Shown here one piece after another: positions 1 to 11,940 of a stretch of DNA of 64,000 nt. The position numbers and the translations under genes are program-made. Every line of letters begins with the position of its first letter. Within the stretch, counting starts at the first letter, position 1. Source of the DNA: Linum tenue (lineage: Eukaryota; Streptophyta; Magnoliopsida; Malpighiales; Linaceae); the NCBI GenBank assembly GCA_946122785.1, contig CAMGYJ010000005.1:77494547-77558546 (forward strand). Direction: 5' to 3'. The notes under the pieces were generated by a model. That model made no database searches. It was not told where the DNA came from and saw only the letters and a program-made list of their open reading frames with translations.

Positions 1-17
1 CTTTGCTAAACTTTTAG

Positions 18-1120
18 GAGTTATGAGCTCATGGAACACACACTCAAAGTCTATATCTACAAGGATGGAAAGAAACCTATCTTTCATCTACCGATAATGA
101 AGGGATTGTATGCTTCGGAGGGATGGTTTATGAAACTAATGCAGGGAAGTAAGCAATTTGTTGTGAAGGACCCCCGAAAGGCTCACCTGTTCTACATGCC
201 ATTTAGTTCACGAATGCTGGAATATACGCTGTACGTACGAAACTCTCATAATAGGACAAATCTACGGCAGCATCTGAAGGAATACTCAGAAAAGATTGCA
301 GCTAAATATCCTTTCTGGAATCGAACTGGTGGAGCAGACCATTTTCTTGTTGCCTGCCATGATTGGGTATGTTCCTTGCTTAACTTATCCCTTCATTAGC
401 TGCAACTTCATGGGTTGGTGATGTATGCTATTGTTTATCATACTCTTGCAGGCTCCATATGAGACGAGGCACCATATGGAACATTGTATTAAAGCCCTCT
501 GCAATGCTGATGTCACAGTAGGCTTTAAACTAGGAAGGGACGTATCTCTTCCAGAGACATACGTTAGAGCTGCAAGAAATCCTCTCCGTGACCTTGGAGG
601 GAAGCCACCTTCTCAAAGGAACATTCTTGCGTTCTATGCCGGAGGCATGCATGGATACCTTCGTCCAATTTTAGTCAAGCAGTGGAAAGACAAGGACCCC
701 AACATGAAGATCTTTGGTCCTATGCCTGCTGGTGTAGCGAGCAAAATGAACTACATCCAACACATGAAGAGGAGCAAGTACTGCATCTGCCCTAAGGGCT
801 ACGAGGTTAACAGCCCACGAGTCGTGGAAGCCATCTTCTACGAATGCGTGCCGGTTATCATATCGGACAACTTCATTCCACCACTCTTCGAGGTCTTCAA
901 TTGGAACGCCTTCTCGATTATACTCCCGGAGAAGGACATTCCGAATCTGAAGGAGATTTTGGTCTCCATACCAGCGAAGCGATACATGGATCTGCAGCTC
1001 GGGGTCAGGAAGGTTCAAAGGCATTTCCTTTGGCATGGTAGGCCTCTGAAATATGACCTCTTTCACATGACCCTTCATTCGATCTGGTACAACCGAGTTT
1101 ATCAGATAAAACCACGATGA
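18..1120 (+). CDS. Exostosin-family (GT47) glycosyltransferase, last two exons
   Basis: This is the 3' part of a plant GT47/exostosin gene; family members are type II Golgi membrane enzymes that transfer sugars during cell-wall polysaccharide synthesis, and the acceptor here is unknown. Two exons are visible: 18-366 (acceptor AG at 16-17, donor GT at 367) and 452-1120 (acceptor AG at 450-451), about 338 codons to the TGA at 1118-1120. The ATG at 31 is internal, because the coding frame continues upstream as SYEL before it. Recognisable family blocks are YIYKDGKKPIFH, GLYASEGWFMKLM, KAHLFYMPFSSRMLE, then FYAGGMHGYLRP, SKYCICPKGYEVNSPR and VVEAIFYECVPVIISDNF, which form the conserved C-terminal nucleotide-sugar region. 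The N-terminal anchor and stem exons lie left of the window. No break is seen, so the gene is probably functional. Confidence 0.93.
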
Positions 1121-1313
1121 GAGCAATAGAAGGTTTTTAAGGGAAGTGAAGTATATCATACTGTCTTGGTTTCCAAAGAAGTTTGTGCACCAGCGTTTAT
1201 AAGTCGGTATCCATATGAAGGATTTAGTTTCTGTGTACATAGCTATTGTAGAATTTTTTGTTTTTTATCTGATTTGTTGTCCCAATTGATTTTGATTCTC
1301 TTGGTAGAATTGT

Positions 1314-2445
1314 GGGTAAAATACCTCGAATTTGAGAATTGGGGTAGACATACTTCTTAAGTTTGAATAGGGCGTCGAGTACTACTAAAGTCGACAAAAT
1401 ATACATCCGTCTACTTTTCTATCTAATCCAAACTTTTAATTATTTTTTGGTACCCAAAATTTTTAAAAATATTCAAAAGCATATTTCAACAAGTTTTATT
1501 TAATATAAAATTAGAATATCTTCTAAACATATTATTACTAAAATGGTTAATCAAATTTTTTTCATAAAATAGATAAATTAGTAAAAATATTGAATTAGTA
1601 TTAAGAAAAATAATAAGTACACTAGAATATAATAATAAATATTTAAAACTAATATTAGAATATTTATTTAAACACTTTAATTTAATTAGAAGCACCATTA
1701 GAAATAGTTAAAATAGAACCTAATCGATCATTAATAATCAAAACAAAAGAAAGATAAATGGGACACAATCATAAGGAAAAGAGATATTCCACTCATTGAA
1801 AAAACATTTATAAGGAAAAGAGACGGAAAGTAGCCAAGTAATAAATGAACTATTAAAGCTACAACATTCCGTAAAAAATGTAGAAAATAATATATGAATA
1901 TAGGAAGAGAATTAGAATTACTAAATTTAACTAATATGAAACATTTACAATATAATATTAGAGAATTAAAAAGAGATTAACATGAAAAATTAGACAACAT
2001 CACCATGATGTAAGAGAACCAAATATAACATTCTCAGATTATTTATATCGAGATAGAATTCATAAGATATATTTGTTTCAGAAAATTATTTAAGAACAAA
2101 TAATTGATAATTGAAAATTAATTGATTCTAAACTTTCTATTAAAAAATTAATTTGATATAAAATATTCAAAAGAGGATTTCAATTAAACAATAAAAAATT
2201 ATGTTTTCTATTAGTCCAAATAGTTTTTTTACAATAAGAAAAGTAGAATGACATATTATGAATTTTAGAAAACGAAATATTTCAAGAATATTCTGTCAAC
2301 TTTAACGCAATGCACATAGCAGTAAACTTAAGTGGTACCGGGTGCTCATATAATAGAATTCAGTGGTACCCGACACCCTATTCAAATCTAAATGGTATGT
2401 CTACCCCAATTCTCAAACTTAAGTGATACCCGAAGTATTTTACCT
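1314..2445. mobile_element. Non-autonomous Mutator-like element (MULE), 1.13 kb
   Basis: The element is flanked by a perfect 9-bp direct repeat TAGAATTGT at 1305-1313 and 2446-2454, the target duplication size of the Mutator superfamily. Its ends are inverted copies: the left end begins GGGTAAAATACCTCG and the right end, read inward on the other strand, begins AGGTAAAATACTTCG. Similarity continues through GAGAATTGGGGTAGACATA and TTGAATAGGG for roughly 80-130 bp, with a small indel. The interior is very AT-rich and has no transposase ORF, so it would need a transposase in trans. It lies about 190 bp past the stop codon of the exostosin gene, in or next to its 3' UTR, so it may affect 3'-end formation. 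Confidence 0.85.
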
Positions 2446-2454
2446 TAGAATTGT

Positions 2455-4151
2455 AAACATTCAAATATCGTAACCACAGTCCTTCGGAGTGTTGAGCATA
2501 TAGATTGTATTGATAAGGTTGAATGAATGCAGGAGTTGCTTTTCTTCATTGTCCAAACTCCAAAGTCCAACTTCTTTTTCCTTCATCAGCCACTTAGAGA
2601 AGGAGAAAACTCAGCAGTCTTCAACTGGAAGTCGTTGCAGATCCGCCATTTTCTTTACAATGATGGTGACTTGCAAGTTTGTGAAACGGTTGTCTCCTTT
2701 TGCAGTGCTCTGATGGCCACTGAAGCAGAGTCTCTTGGAATGAACGACTTGCTCGATGAAAAGATCATCATCAATATTATAATGGGGATTCGGTTGCTGG
2801 GGTTGGAGTGTTATTGATACTTTTCCTTCTGATCGAATCCCAGTTGCTGTCCAAGACCACCCTCATGGCTGAAACCCGTTACGCCACGTGTCCTTTGTCG
2901 GTCGTCCAAATGGCCAACCGTGACCCCAAAGGCCCAAACATGAATGCAACTTTCCCGCCGCCGCCGGAAAAGGTTGCGGCGAGGTTGGGCTATCGGCAAC
3001 AGCTTGATATGTGGAAGGAATGAATTGCTTGGGAAATATACTGGTGCTTTTAAAATCGAAAGGGTCAGTCGTATCGTTGCACGAAACTTGAAGTGGATAT
3101 TGCCAACCAGGGATAGTTGGATAGTGCTAAACGTTGATGTCTTGTATGCTAGGAACACTAAGATGTTACAGAATAGAAAATGAGAAATTTGAACCAAATT
3201 CTACATGTATTTTCACATAATCTTTGCAAGTTATGGAAAAGAAAATGACTCAAATTTCTTGAGATTCAATGGTACCCTTGAGAATTGAAATGAGTACCTG
3301 TAAAATATTCTATCAGTCGTACGAATTAGGCAATGCCATTCATGGTTGTATGAGAAAAATAGAATGATTCATAACATAAACTTTGTTCCACAGGAATATA
3401 AACAGCCAAATGATCAAGTAAAGAGTCTAAAGTACATGTACTCCATGGAAAAAGTTTCAAACTTGATGAGATGTCCATGTACCTGGACATTGGGTCGTGC
3501 TTGAACTGGTACAACATGACCACGCCTCAGGCTCGTTTATGTCGTGCCGTATTGGGTAACTCATTTTTTAAATTTGCTCGACCCAACCTGAAGGCTGAGG
3601 ATGGTTTGAATCTTGTCGTGCTTACACGTTCTCATGTCAAGCTTCATGAAAAGGAAGAAGATAAAAGTCAATTAAATAGAAGGAGAAAATCAGGCGGGAA
3701 ATGTAACAAATAAGGGAAAGAAGAAATGTAAGTAACAAATAAGAGGAAATGAAACTATTAATTGAGAATGTTTGAAAAAAAGTAACAAATAAGGGAAAGA
3801 AGAAATGTAAGTATGAGGGGAGTGATTTGACCTTCATTTATTTTATAATTGTTCGATCATTTGTATTTATGGTAGTAATTACATATAATATTTAAATTAA
3901 TATTATACGAAAAATAATTCATTATTTGTGTGTTGTATTCTATAATTTTTGAACTAATAATTCTATTTATATTTATTTTATATACAAAAACTTATGTCCT
4001 TTCGTTCTTATACTCAAAGAGGCCTAAAAACAGTAGGCCCGACATGACTCGCTTATAGATTGTACTCGTGTCCGTGCTCATGGAAGTTAGGCCCGACATG
4101 GGCCATGAAGTATTTGTGCTTGGGCCAGACTGAACTATATTTTTAATAAGT
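2455..4151. other. Intergenic stretch with weak TE traces
   Basis: No gene is recognised. Three traces are worth recording. On the plus strand around 3078-3150 the reading WILPTRDSWIVLNVD resembles the start of the RNase H-like domain of plant LINEs, but nothing supports it further. A 32-bp perfect direct repeat lies at 3703-3734 and 3782-3813. From about 3480 the sequence carries GC-richer phrases built on CGTGC and CCCGACATG, which look like decayed hAT-type repeat and recur at 4020-4140. Short ORFs here (for example 2527-2817) match no family I know. Confidence 0.4.
3703..3813. repeat. 32-bp perfect direct repeat
   Basis: The unit, starting GTAACAAATAAGGGAAAGAA, occurs at 3703-3734 and again at 3782-3813. 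The 47-bp spacer between the copies is itself similar in composition. It probably arose by local slippage or duplication; no function is evident. Confidence 0.8.
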
Positions 4152-4159
4152 GGGTGTAT

Positions 4160-4711
4160 TAAGGATGGCAAAGGGTCGGGTTGGGGATGGATAGTGCATA
4201 TCCGTTATCCTACCCAAAGTAGTTAGGGTTTTACCATACTCATACCTACATAAGAATCGGGTGGAAAATCAAAATCATGCCCATACCCGTTCGGGTTTCG
4301 GGTATCCACGGTTATCCATGGATAGTAATTTCTCATTATAACTACAACCAACATGTTTACATTCACAAGTATACTCACATTACATCAGAGGAAAAATACG
4401 ACAATAAATCATCGGAATGAAGAAAATTAATTAAAAACAATGCAATTTCACAAAAGTATTATACTTGTATGCTAAATATCAAATATGTTATGAAAAATAA
4501 TGATAATTTCTAGACAAAATAGATATGAATGTGTATAATCGTGCAGGTTCGGGTCGGATAGTGAGAAAATCATGCCCACCCATTACCCACAATATTTGGG
4601 TTCGAGTTTTACCCATACCCACTAAAAATCCTTCGGATTCGGGTTTTTCCCTACCCAATTAGGTCGGATTCGGGCGGATATCCACAGTTGCGGATATTTT
4701 TGCCATCCCTA
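4160..4711. mobile_element. Small non-autonomous hAT element
   Basis: The ends are inverted repeats, TAAGGATGGCAAA on the left and TTTTTGCCATCCCTA on the right, a form typical of plant hAT MITEs. The flanking 8-bp duplications are GGGTGTAT (4152-4159) and GAGTGTAT (4712-4719), with one mismatch, and 8 bp is the hAT target size. Subterminal regions are rich in GGGTT/CCCATACC phrases and the centre is AT-rich. There is no coding capacity. A longer relative is at 16223-16921. Confidence 0.85.
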
Positions 4712-4924
4712 GAGTGTATATCATTGATTTGAATCCCTTTTTGTGGGCCAATACAAGAGGGATGTACAGTATAAGAAAGGTGACATGAGGAACAAAATGA
4801 AAGCTACTCAACTATAGAAAAGAAACATAATAATTTTAGTTTAGTTATCTCGTCTAAATAGGAAAACAATAGTGTTGTCATGGAGGAGTTCGAGAAACCT
4901 CCCAGTATTACTTCCCTTCTGGTC

Positions 4925-5250
4925 CTTTATAGTTGTCCACTATATGAGAAGGAAAACCAGTCAAGATTGAATCAGAGAGCTGCTATGAACTTCGTCCCAA
5001 AAGTTTCGTGTATTGCCATAAGATGGCATGTGGAATCATCATAATATGCTTGGTTGAGTTATCCATGAACGTTAAGAACTACCATTCTGTCCACAAAAGT
5101 TCACATCTTTGTGGCAATGGACCTACGATATTGAACATGAGCTGAAAGTAATACCACAACTTTGATGCAAATTGACAATGCAAAAATAAGTGATCGCTAG
5201 ATTCCTCCACATTTTTGCACATGCAACATCTATTCGGAATCGATGATGCC
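4925..5250 (-). pseudogene. LINE ORF2 fragment (zf-RVT domain)
   Basis: Read on the minus strand, the sequence encodes CCMCKNVEESSDHLFLHC followed by QFASKLWYYF. This is the Cys/His pattern of the reverse-transcriptase zinc-binding domain found near the C-terminus of plant L1-like ORF2. Downstream in the same frame comes a degraded IPHAILW segment, with stop codons. No reverse transcriptase or endonuclease part adjoins it, so it is an isolated relic of an antisense LINE. It lies between two copies of the dispersed direct repeat. Confidence 0.65.
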
Positions 5251-5460
5251 AGGCTGAACTATATATTTCTTGTTTGTACACTAACGTCTCGTGTCATGCT
5301 AGCCCGTAACAATCTGGTGATCAAGTAAGTATTTGTGCTTATACCAGAAAGACCCAATTATAGGTTGTGCTCATGTTCGTCCATGAAATTTAGGCTCGAC
5401 ACGAGGCATGAAGTATCCGTGCTTGTACCAGACTGAACTATATATTTCGTGATTATACTC

Positions 5461-7758
5461 TGTCACATTCCGTTCTGTAAAACCTTGAAATAATAGTTTT
5501 GCTCCGGAACATATTAAAATTTTTTGAAAGGAAGAATAGCATTGTGCCAAGATACCAATACTGAAAATAAACTCTTATAATTCAAAAGCAAAGCCCTAAC
5601 ATTTGGACAAACCTCAATCCATAAAGTCTTAATCTTTTAAATCTCTACTCACTACTCATAATCATAAAGCAAATAACTAAAGGTCGCAAACACTTCTTAC
5701 TCCGATCCGTGGTTATCCATCCTCAGTATCGCTCACATGGTCCTCCTTTTGTAGCCTGCTCTCTCACTGGATGCTCCTCAACTGGGTGCTTTCTAGCTCC
5801 TCCGCTACGACCTGGTGAGTGGGTCGGGGTCAGTCTACGCCATTACTTAAACTTGAAGCACTTACGAGTATTCCCTTAAGTGTTCACCTCAAAACTTATG
5901 GAAGTTATTTATACTTCCACCCTTTAAACTTTAACTCTTAAAAACGTGGGAGTTGGAGTTACTCGCCACCCTCAAAATCTTAAATCTTTGACCGACATTG
6001 GGATCCCCTCACTAACTAATCCAGCTGCCCAACTCATACGTATGAGGGCTAACATAGGCTTTTCCTTAAACCTTTTAATGAGAGTAATCGATTCAACCCC
6101 ATAAACCTTAAGAGTATATCATACTCTTCCTTTAAACTTCATGTGATGTATAAGTGATTCATCCACATGTTTCTTAAGATCAAACTTGCTCTTCCTTTAA
6201 ACTTTAACTGGGGCGGGGGATTGTCGTTAGTGAACTACCTTTAAACCTTTTCACCCTAATTTAATCAGAAGTGAAATACCTCTTAAATGTTGACCTTTAA
6301 AGATCAGAAAAACTTCAATAGATAACCATAAATATAAAAGCTTCAAGATTGAAAGCTCAAATAATCATATGCACTTTACAAACATAACTCAAATAGAGCA
6401 TATATCATCAATCACGACATAAGTCAACGTTGTCATACATTTCACGCAAAGCACATACTTAAAACTCGTAAGGCAAATACTTGAAATACATAAGGCGTAG
6501 AATTTACCCTCTTAAACCACTCATCTTATCGTTTAACTAACAACCATCAACTCTCGTTTTTGCCTCTCGACTCCCTTCATTCAATCCCACAAGTTGCTCC
6601 ACTTTCTAGTGATAAGTTTCCATGTACCTAATAAGAGCCCCCTTTAATACCAATAATAAGGTACTTGGTTCCATGAGTTAAATAGTCCATGTAAGTCCAA
6701 ACATATATCATCATGTCCATATCCATCTAATTTAATCTTTGCAACTCATGTACGTGTCTCTTTCCCCACTTAGAAATTATGTGTGTGTATACATAAATAA
6801 TCATAAAATGCTCCATGACCCTGTCCAAACTTCAATTAATATCTAGTTGTTTGAATGTCTCGTACTAAAGTCCAAGCCACATACCTCCTTCAGAATCAGC
6901 CACCTTTGTTCAATTCCATTGTTGTTAGGCCATCAATAGCGCGACGCCTCTAGAAGTCTCCACAACACTAAATAGCAGCTAAGTTGAATACGAGATACCT
7001 TCACACCCACGTGTGATTTCTCCTTGTCATGTCATGTCATGTCAAGATCGATCCTTTTCTAATACCTCCACCTCATTTGTCTAGCTCCCCTTGTATATAC
7101 ATAGAAATTCATTTCATGAATTGAACTACCCATCATTATTCTAGACGAATGAAACATATGACGCTTACCTCCTTATTTCGACGTTTCCCCGCAACAACTA
7201 ACTCCCGTCAACTTGTGTCGCCGATGAAGCTTGTTGATAGCAGCCTCCAACCTCAAGCAACCAACTTCTGGTCTTAGCTCCTACTGCACGCTCATCCTTA
7301 GACGCATATATCCCTTTTCTTGGATGTATTGGTCTCCCAACTTCGTCTGACTCTTTTTTGTCCACCGACAGTGGCAAGGAGGAAGAATGGAGATGGAGTC
7401 AAGTAAATAAAATTCGTCCCTCTCTTTGTGCTCTCCTCCTGGCCGGACTTCCACTTGGCCATTTATTTGCAAAACAATGGACAATGCCTCCCTCCCCATT
7501 AATATTCACATGAACTCAATCCTCAATCACCTACCATGATCCCAATTAATGAAGTATGTCCACTCATTCGGTGGAGCTGTATGATGGAGGGAAAAGAGTG
7601 GGGTGAGGATCGTTTGGGTTGGGTTAGCGTGGTTTATTGTTTGTGTATTGGTCATTAGACTTAGTTAGATTTGATTCGAGTTTTTTTACTGAATCATCCA
7701 CCTATAACTCGTATATCTATTTCTTGTCGAATATGGATTCGAACGTCAAGGTGTTACA
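5461..7758. mobile_element. Apparent solo LTR of a Gypsy-type retrotransposon (2.3 kb)
   Basis: The segment begins TGTCACATTCCG and ends GGTGTTACA, the TG...CA ends usual for plant Ty3/Gypsy LTRs. It is bordered by TACTC (5456-5460) and TACTT (7759-7763), a 5-bp target duplication with one mismatch. The repeat it interrupts resumes on the far side with GTCTCGTGTC. No second LTR, primer site or pol gene is seen, which fits LTR-LTR recombination leaving one LTR. Its orientation is uncertain, since both strands give plausible LTR starts. A (TGTCA)n run lies near 7027-7043. The ORF at 7281-7499 (minus) matches nothing known. Confidence 0.6.
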
Positions 7759-8513
7759 TACTTGTCTCGTGTCAATAATTGTCTCGTACTGTGCTAGCCC
7801 GCATCGACCGAGTACCCAAATAAAAATATCCACCGTTATATTCCCATTTAAATTTTGGGAATCCTACAATATGAAGGGTTAATGCCATTGACCATGGTCG
7901 CACACATCGGTGATCCTGGTTAAGCGAGATATTTCCTCGACGGTTTGGCTTGGGCCCTTGTTAATCGCCAAAATCACCACGTATGTTACCTGTGTGGCTT
8001 GATAAATAGTACCCAAAAATTTTCATTAGCCACCCCATACTTTACCCTCACGACGAACTTTCACTGTTCTTCGTAATCCAAATGACTCCCTTGTCCTGAC
8101 ATTAATTTTCCCCCAAAAATCACCCATCTTTACTTTTCGTTTGCCCAAGTTCCAAGTTCCAACTGTAATTTCGTTCGGGGCTAACTCCCAAACCTTTAGA
8201 ATTTTCAGAGAAAAGCTTCAAATCTTAGATTGTGATTTAGCAGAGACCTGACGTCGTCTAATGAGTGGGGCCATATTCCCAAGTACTTTTTGAAAACCGA
8301 ACAAGGAAGATAGATAACATGATTCGTCTAATTGCTCCATTCAAATTCCATGACTTCTTCCCCTCTCTTCTGGTTGCTACATTTCCCATAAATTAGAGTA
8401 ATATTTTATTTTATAATTCTCATTTCCTGTTTTGGCCCATTTTTGAATTCTTTACTGGGAAATGGGTAATTAGGTGCATTTAAGGATGCTTTCTCCCTTT
8501 TACTCCCCCTCCC

Positions 8514-8520
8514 TATAAAT
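8514..8520 (+). promoter_or_regulatory. TATA box upstream of the hydrolase pseudogene
   Basis: TATAAAT follows a CT-rich stretch (CTCCCCCTCCC) and precedes a T-rich leader of about 100 bp. It is the best core-promoter candidate upstream of the recognisable hydrolase exons. The 300 bp before it (from about 8000) are ordinary intergenic sequence with no other gene. Confidence 0.4.
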
Positions 8521-10556
8521 ATGTATATTTGGTGACTGGGTTTTGATTGGCAAAACTCTGGCGCTCTGTCTCTTTGTTTGTTTCTGCATATTTGGATATG
8601 TACTTGTTAATGCTCGGCTTCCATTCTGCTCTTCCATAATCTCTGTGAGTCAAACACAGCTCTCCTATTTTTGGGTTCTTGTCAGTAAGCCAGACCCAGT
8701 TTACTTTCGGTGATTTCTCAATGCAATTTCATTTGTGATGGCTTTCGTTTCACTTTGATTTCTCTATGCTCTGTTTTGCCAAAATTTAGCAAAATTCTTT
8801 CGCTTTGATTGGTGTAAGTCATTTATGTTCCTCCCCATCGGGGGAGCAGTCCGAGAAGTAATCAATTCATGAACTCTCAATGGGATAGTCGATTGGCCAT
8901 TCTTCAATCTTCATTGGTGTTTGAAGTTTATCTTAAAAAGACACCTTCTTTTAATGTCCATAATGTCTGTGGTACACATTGGAAAGAAGTGCAAATAGGA
9001 ATGATATGAATGTTGCAACATTGTGTCTAAATGTGTATGCTGAATATTTCTTATTCTTAAGGTAGATGTTGTGTTATTTATCTCAGGATCAGAAAGATAT
9101 TGTGGGAGATTTATATGTTGATGGAGAAGAAGTAAAAACAACTGAAATTCAAGAAGATATAGTAGAAAACCTTTCTATTGTAAGTGGTTAATTTTCATCA
9201 AACTGAGCTCTGAATTTGTTCTCTCATAGCAATAAGAGATTTTTACTTTATACTTCTAGCTAGTAACTATCATTTGGTTCACCTTTCTGTTGGTTTCACC
9301 GCAGGATGTGGATCAGGACTATCAGCCACAACCAGGGCATGAATTCCGAAGTGAACATGTGGTTAGAAATTAGTCCAAATCTTTTGCAAACATAATGTTT
9401 TGTCTATAAAGCATCCGTGTTCATCTCTGCTCTGCTCTGTGCATGATTATGTCTTTTGTTTCTTTGAAATGATCATGGGTTCTGATTATTGAATGTCGGT
9501 CGTCTGATTAGAACTTCGGTTGGGGGATTTTTCTAACTACCCTATACTCACTTTAGTGTGCGCATGTTCACGATTCATGCTACTGCTTGAAGTCCTGTAT
9601 GTAAGCACAATCGTCAGATTGTTGATACAACAAGGACCTGATAATAGTATAGCTATATCGTCCATCCAGTTTCCTTGAAATTGAGGACTTTAAAGTTGAG
9701 GATACAGGACCAACTCACACTGTTTAGCCATATTTCAGCGGGCTCGATGTGAAGGCATGTTTTGTTTAGCTCTAATATGTTTTTGCTTCCTCTTGTTAGG
9801 ATTGCCATGATGCATAGGATAAGAGTAGTTTTCATAGTGATTCCTTTGGGCCACACTCCTCAGTAGACTATATTTTCACCAGCCTTCTAAGATTCAGTAG
9901 TTACATAAGTCATAGATTGATTTGTTTTATTGGTGAGTACTTGAATTTGATCTTGTCTGGGTGGAATTTCATCAATGGTAATGGAAATATGTTGTCATTC
10001 GCCATCTTCCCAATATTCTTTCAGATTTTGATATGACTCATAATCATCTGGCAGAGAGTCTCATACTCTGAGATATTGTTGCTGAATTCTTTGAAAATTT
10101 ATTCACTAGTGACCCTGGACAAGATTCAAGTTTTCCAAGCCTCGACATCCGTAAGTCTCACGTGTGAGGTTGTTCCTCGTCATTTTATAACTACCGTATG
10201 GCTGATAAATGCATTGGAGCGTTGTGCGGGAGAGGAACTTTGCAAGCCAGGGAAGGATTGCATGTATATACAAGATATGATGTTGTAGATACAAGTTACT
10301 ATCATCAACACACGTTTCTCGTTGTTAATGGGTATTGTAACATTTTTTATAACTGAAGTTGGTTTCCATAGCCTAATTCTGACACTTGTTTTAGTTTTCT
10401 ATCTGACATGCCTCTTATTGATCTCTTGTTTTGATCCCGAAGAATCTAAGTAGTTCTATCCAACAGTTTTATGAATATTCTTCTTTCTTATACAGTTCTC
10501 TTGTTAATTCTCATTGAGTTGATAAGTTGTCATGCTTTGATTGGCTGTTTTAAAGC

Positions 10557-11940
10557 TAAGATCAGGTGTCTAAGGGGGGTCCCTTAGTCATGTGACTAAG
10601 TGAATCCCATCCCTTGCACCTCATTAAAATCCAATGGTCCTTATTAATCCAATTTAATGAAGGACAATATAGTAATTTGATTATTTAATTTTTATTTATC
10701 AATTAAAATAAATAAATAAATATACAACCGCCGATCCGTTTTCTTGTCCAATGGCCTGGGTATTTTTTGCCCAGGAAATTCTCCCAGCGAGAGAGAGAGT
10801 TCGTCGACTGCTGTTTGATTTCCGGCCGCCGTCCCTTTTTGGATTCACCAGCGGCGTGAAGGATTTTCATCCCCCCACCATTTTGGTTTTGGGCGGCCCC
10901 CCACCATTTTGGTTTTTTGAAGCGACACAGAGAGAGAGAGAGAGTTATCCGGCGACCGGAGGAAACTTTTCCGGCGACCAGCGACGACGGAGAAGGATTT
11001 CCCTGCGTCAGTGTTGGATTTGTGATGTTTGCTGACCTATTTTGTAATGTTTGTATAGATACAGTTTGTATTGTTTGTCATTTTTAGTGACATTTTGTAC
11101 GGTTAGTATGCTTTGCACTGTTTGTCGGGTTATTTTGTAATGTTTGTACGCTTTTGTTATTTTGTAATGTTTGTCGGTTTTTTTTGTAATGTTTGTAAAC
11201 TTTGTTATTTTTGTGCACCATGTTTATCATTTTTGTCAACCATGTTTGTAATGTTTTTTATGTCTAAAAAACAACTTGGTTGACTTTTGGATGAAACTCC
11301 TCTATATAGGGATGAAGCCTCCAAAGTCAACTCGGGTGTTTTTTTCCAGTTCGTATGGATTGTCGGTCTAGTTTGTCATTTTTGTCCACCATGTTTGTAA
11401 TGTTTTTATGTCTAAGAAACAACCGGGTTGACTTTGAGATGGAGCCCTCTATATAGGCATGAAGCCTCCAAAGTTAACCCGGGTGTTTTTCCAGTTTGTA
11501 CGAATTTTTGGTCTAGTTTGTCATTTTTGTCCACCATGTTTGTATGTCTGAAAAACACCCGGGTTTACTTTGGGAAGGAGCCCCTCTATATAGGGATGGA
11601 GCCTCCAAAGTCAACCCGGTTGTTTTTTATTTTTGTATGGTTTGTATTGTTTGTCGGTCTAGTTTGTATTGTTTGTACAGTTCATACGTTTGTATTGTTT
11701 GTAAATCTGTTTGTATGTTTTGTCGCTCTAGTTTGTACTGTTCGTATGTTTGTATGGTTTGTACTGATTGTAAATCCAGTTTGTATACTTCGTAATTTTC
11801 CATAATACCCAAACTACCCCTGTCATTAATTAAATAGCCCTTCCCACTTTTTAACCATTGGATTGAAGTGTCCAGATCTAATGGCTAGGAGGGGCTTAGT
11901 CAAGTGACTAAGGATCCCCTTAGTCATGGGATCCGCTCTC
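10557..11940. mobile_element. Mutator-like element in an intron, with internal tandem repeats
   Basis: Direct repeats CTGTTTTAAAGC (10545-10556) and CTGTTTTAAGGC (11941-11952) flank the element with one mismatch, a length near the Mutator range. Imperfect inverted ends share CTAAGGGG...TCC, TTAGTCA and TGACTAAG. The left half (10740-11030) is GC-rich with AGAGAG runs and gene-like composition, including a short duplication of CCCCACCATTTTGG near 10870 and 10900. It may be captured host sequence, but I cannot identify a source. The right half is TTTGTA-rich repeat. No transposase is present. It sits inside the hydrolase pseudogene. Confidence 0.7.
11035..11800 (+). repeat. TTTGTAATG-rich tract with three 140-bp tandem units
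   Basis: The tract is built from variants of TTTGTAATGTTTGT. Within it three units of about 140 bp start near 11262, 11408 and 11548. Each carries ACCCGGGTTGACTTT-like sequence, CCTCTATATAGGGATG and GAAGCCTCCAAAGTCAAC. All three contain the same CTATATAGG phrase, which could act as a TATA element. The ORFs through this tract are artefacts of repetitive composition. Confidence 0.75.

Larger units (their letters stand above)
4020..5460 (+). repeat. Dispersed direct repeat, three partial copies
   Basis: A sequence containing AAGTATTTGTGCTT, then GGCCCGACATG or its variants, and ending CAGACTGAACTATAT appears at 4020-4141 and 5325-5450. A third copy of the right end with its continuation is at 5252-5310. 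The copies are diverged and in the same orientation. The continuation GTCTCGTGTC...GTGCTAGCCCG, seen after the copy at 5252, is also found at 7764-7803, immediately right of the apparent solo LTR. That shows the LTR was inserted into one of these copies. I cannot assign the family. Confidence 0.6.

Noticed and set aside
671..1240. 189-codon minus-strand ORF
   Set aside because: It is the antisense shadow of the exostosin exon.
2527..2817. 96-codon ORF as a small gene
   Set aside because: No recognisable family, and neighbouring sequence looks like decayed repeat.
10751..11035. 94-codon ORF as a host gene
   Set aside because: It lies wholly within the Mutator-like element, contains a short tandem duplication, and matches no protein I know.
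11428..11812. ORFs rich in Val/Cys/Phe (plus strand) and Gln/Thr (minus strand) in the TTTGTA tract
   Set aside because: They are by-products of the repeat and have the expected monotonous composition.
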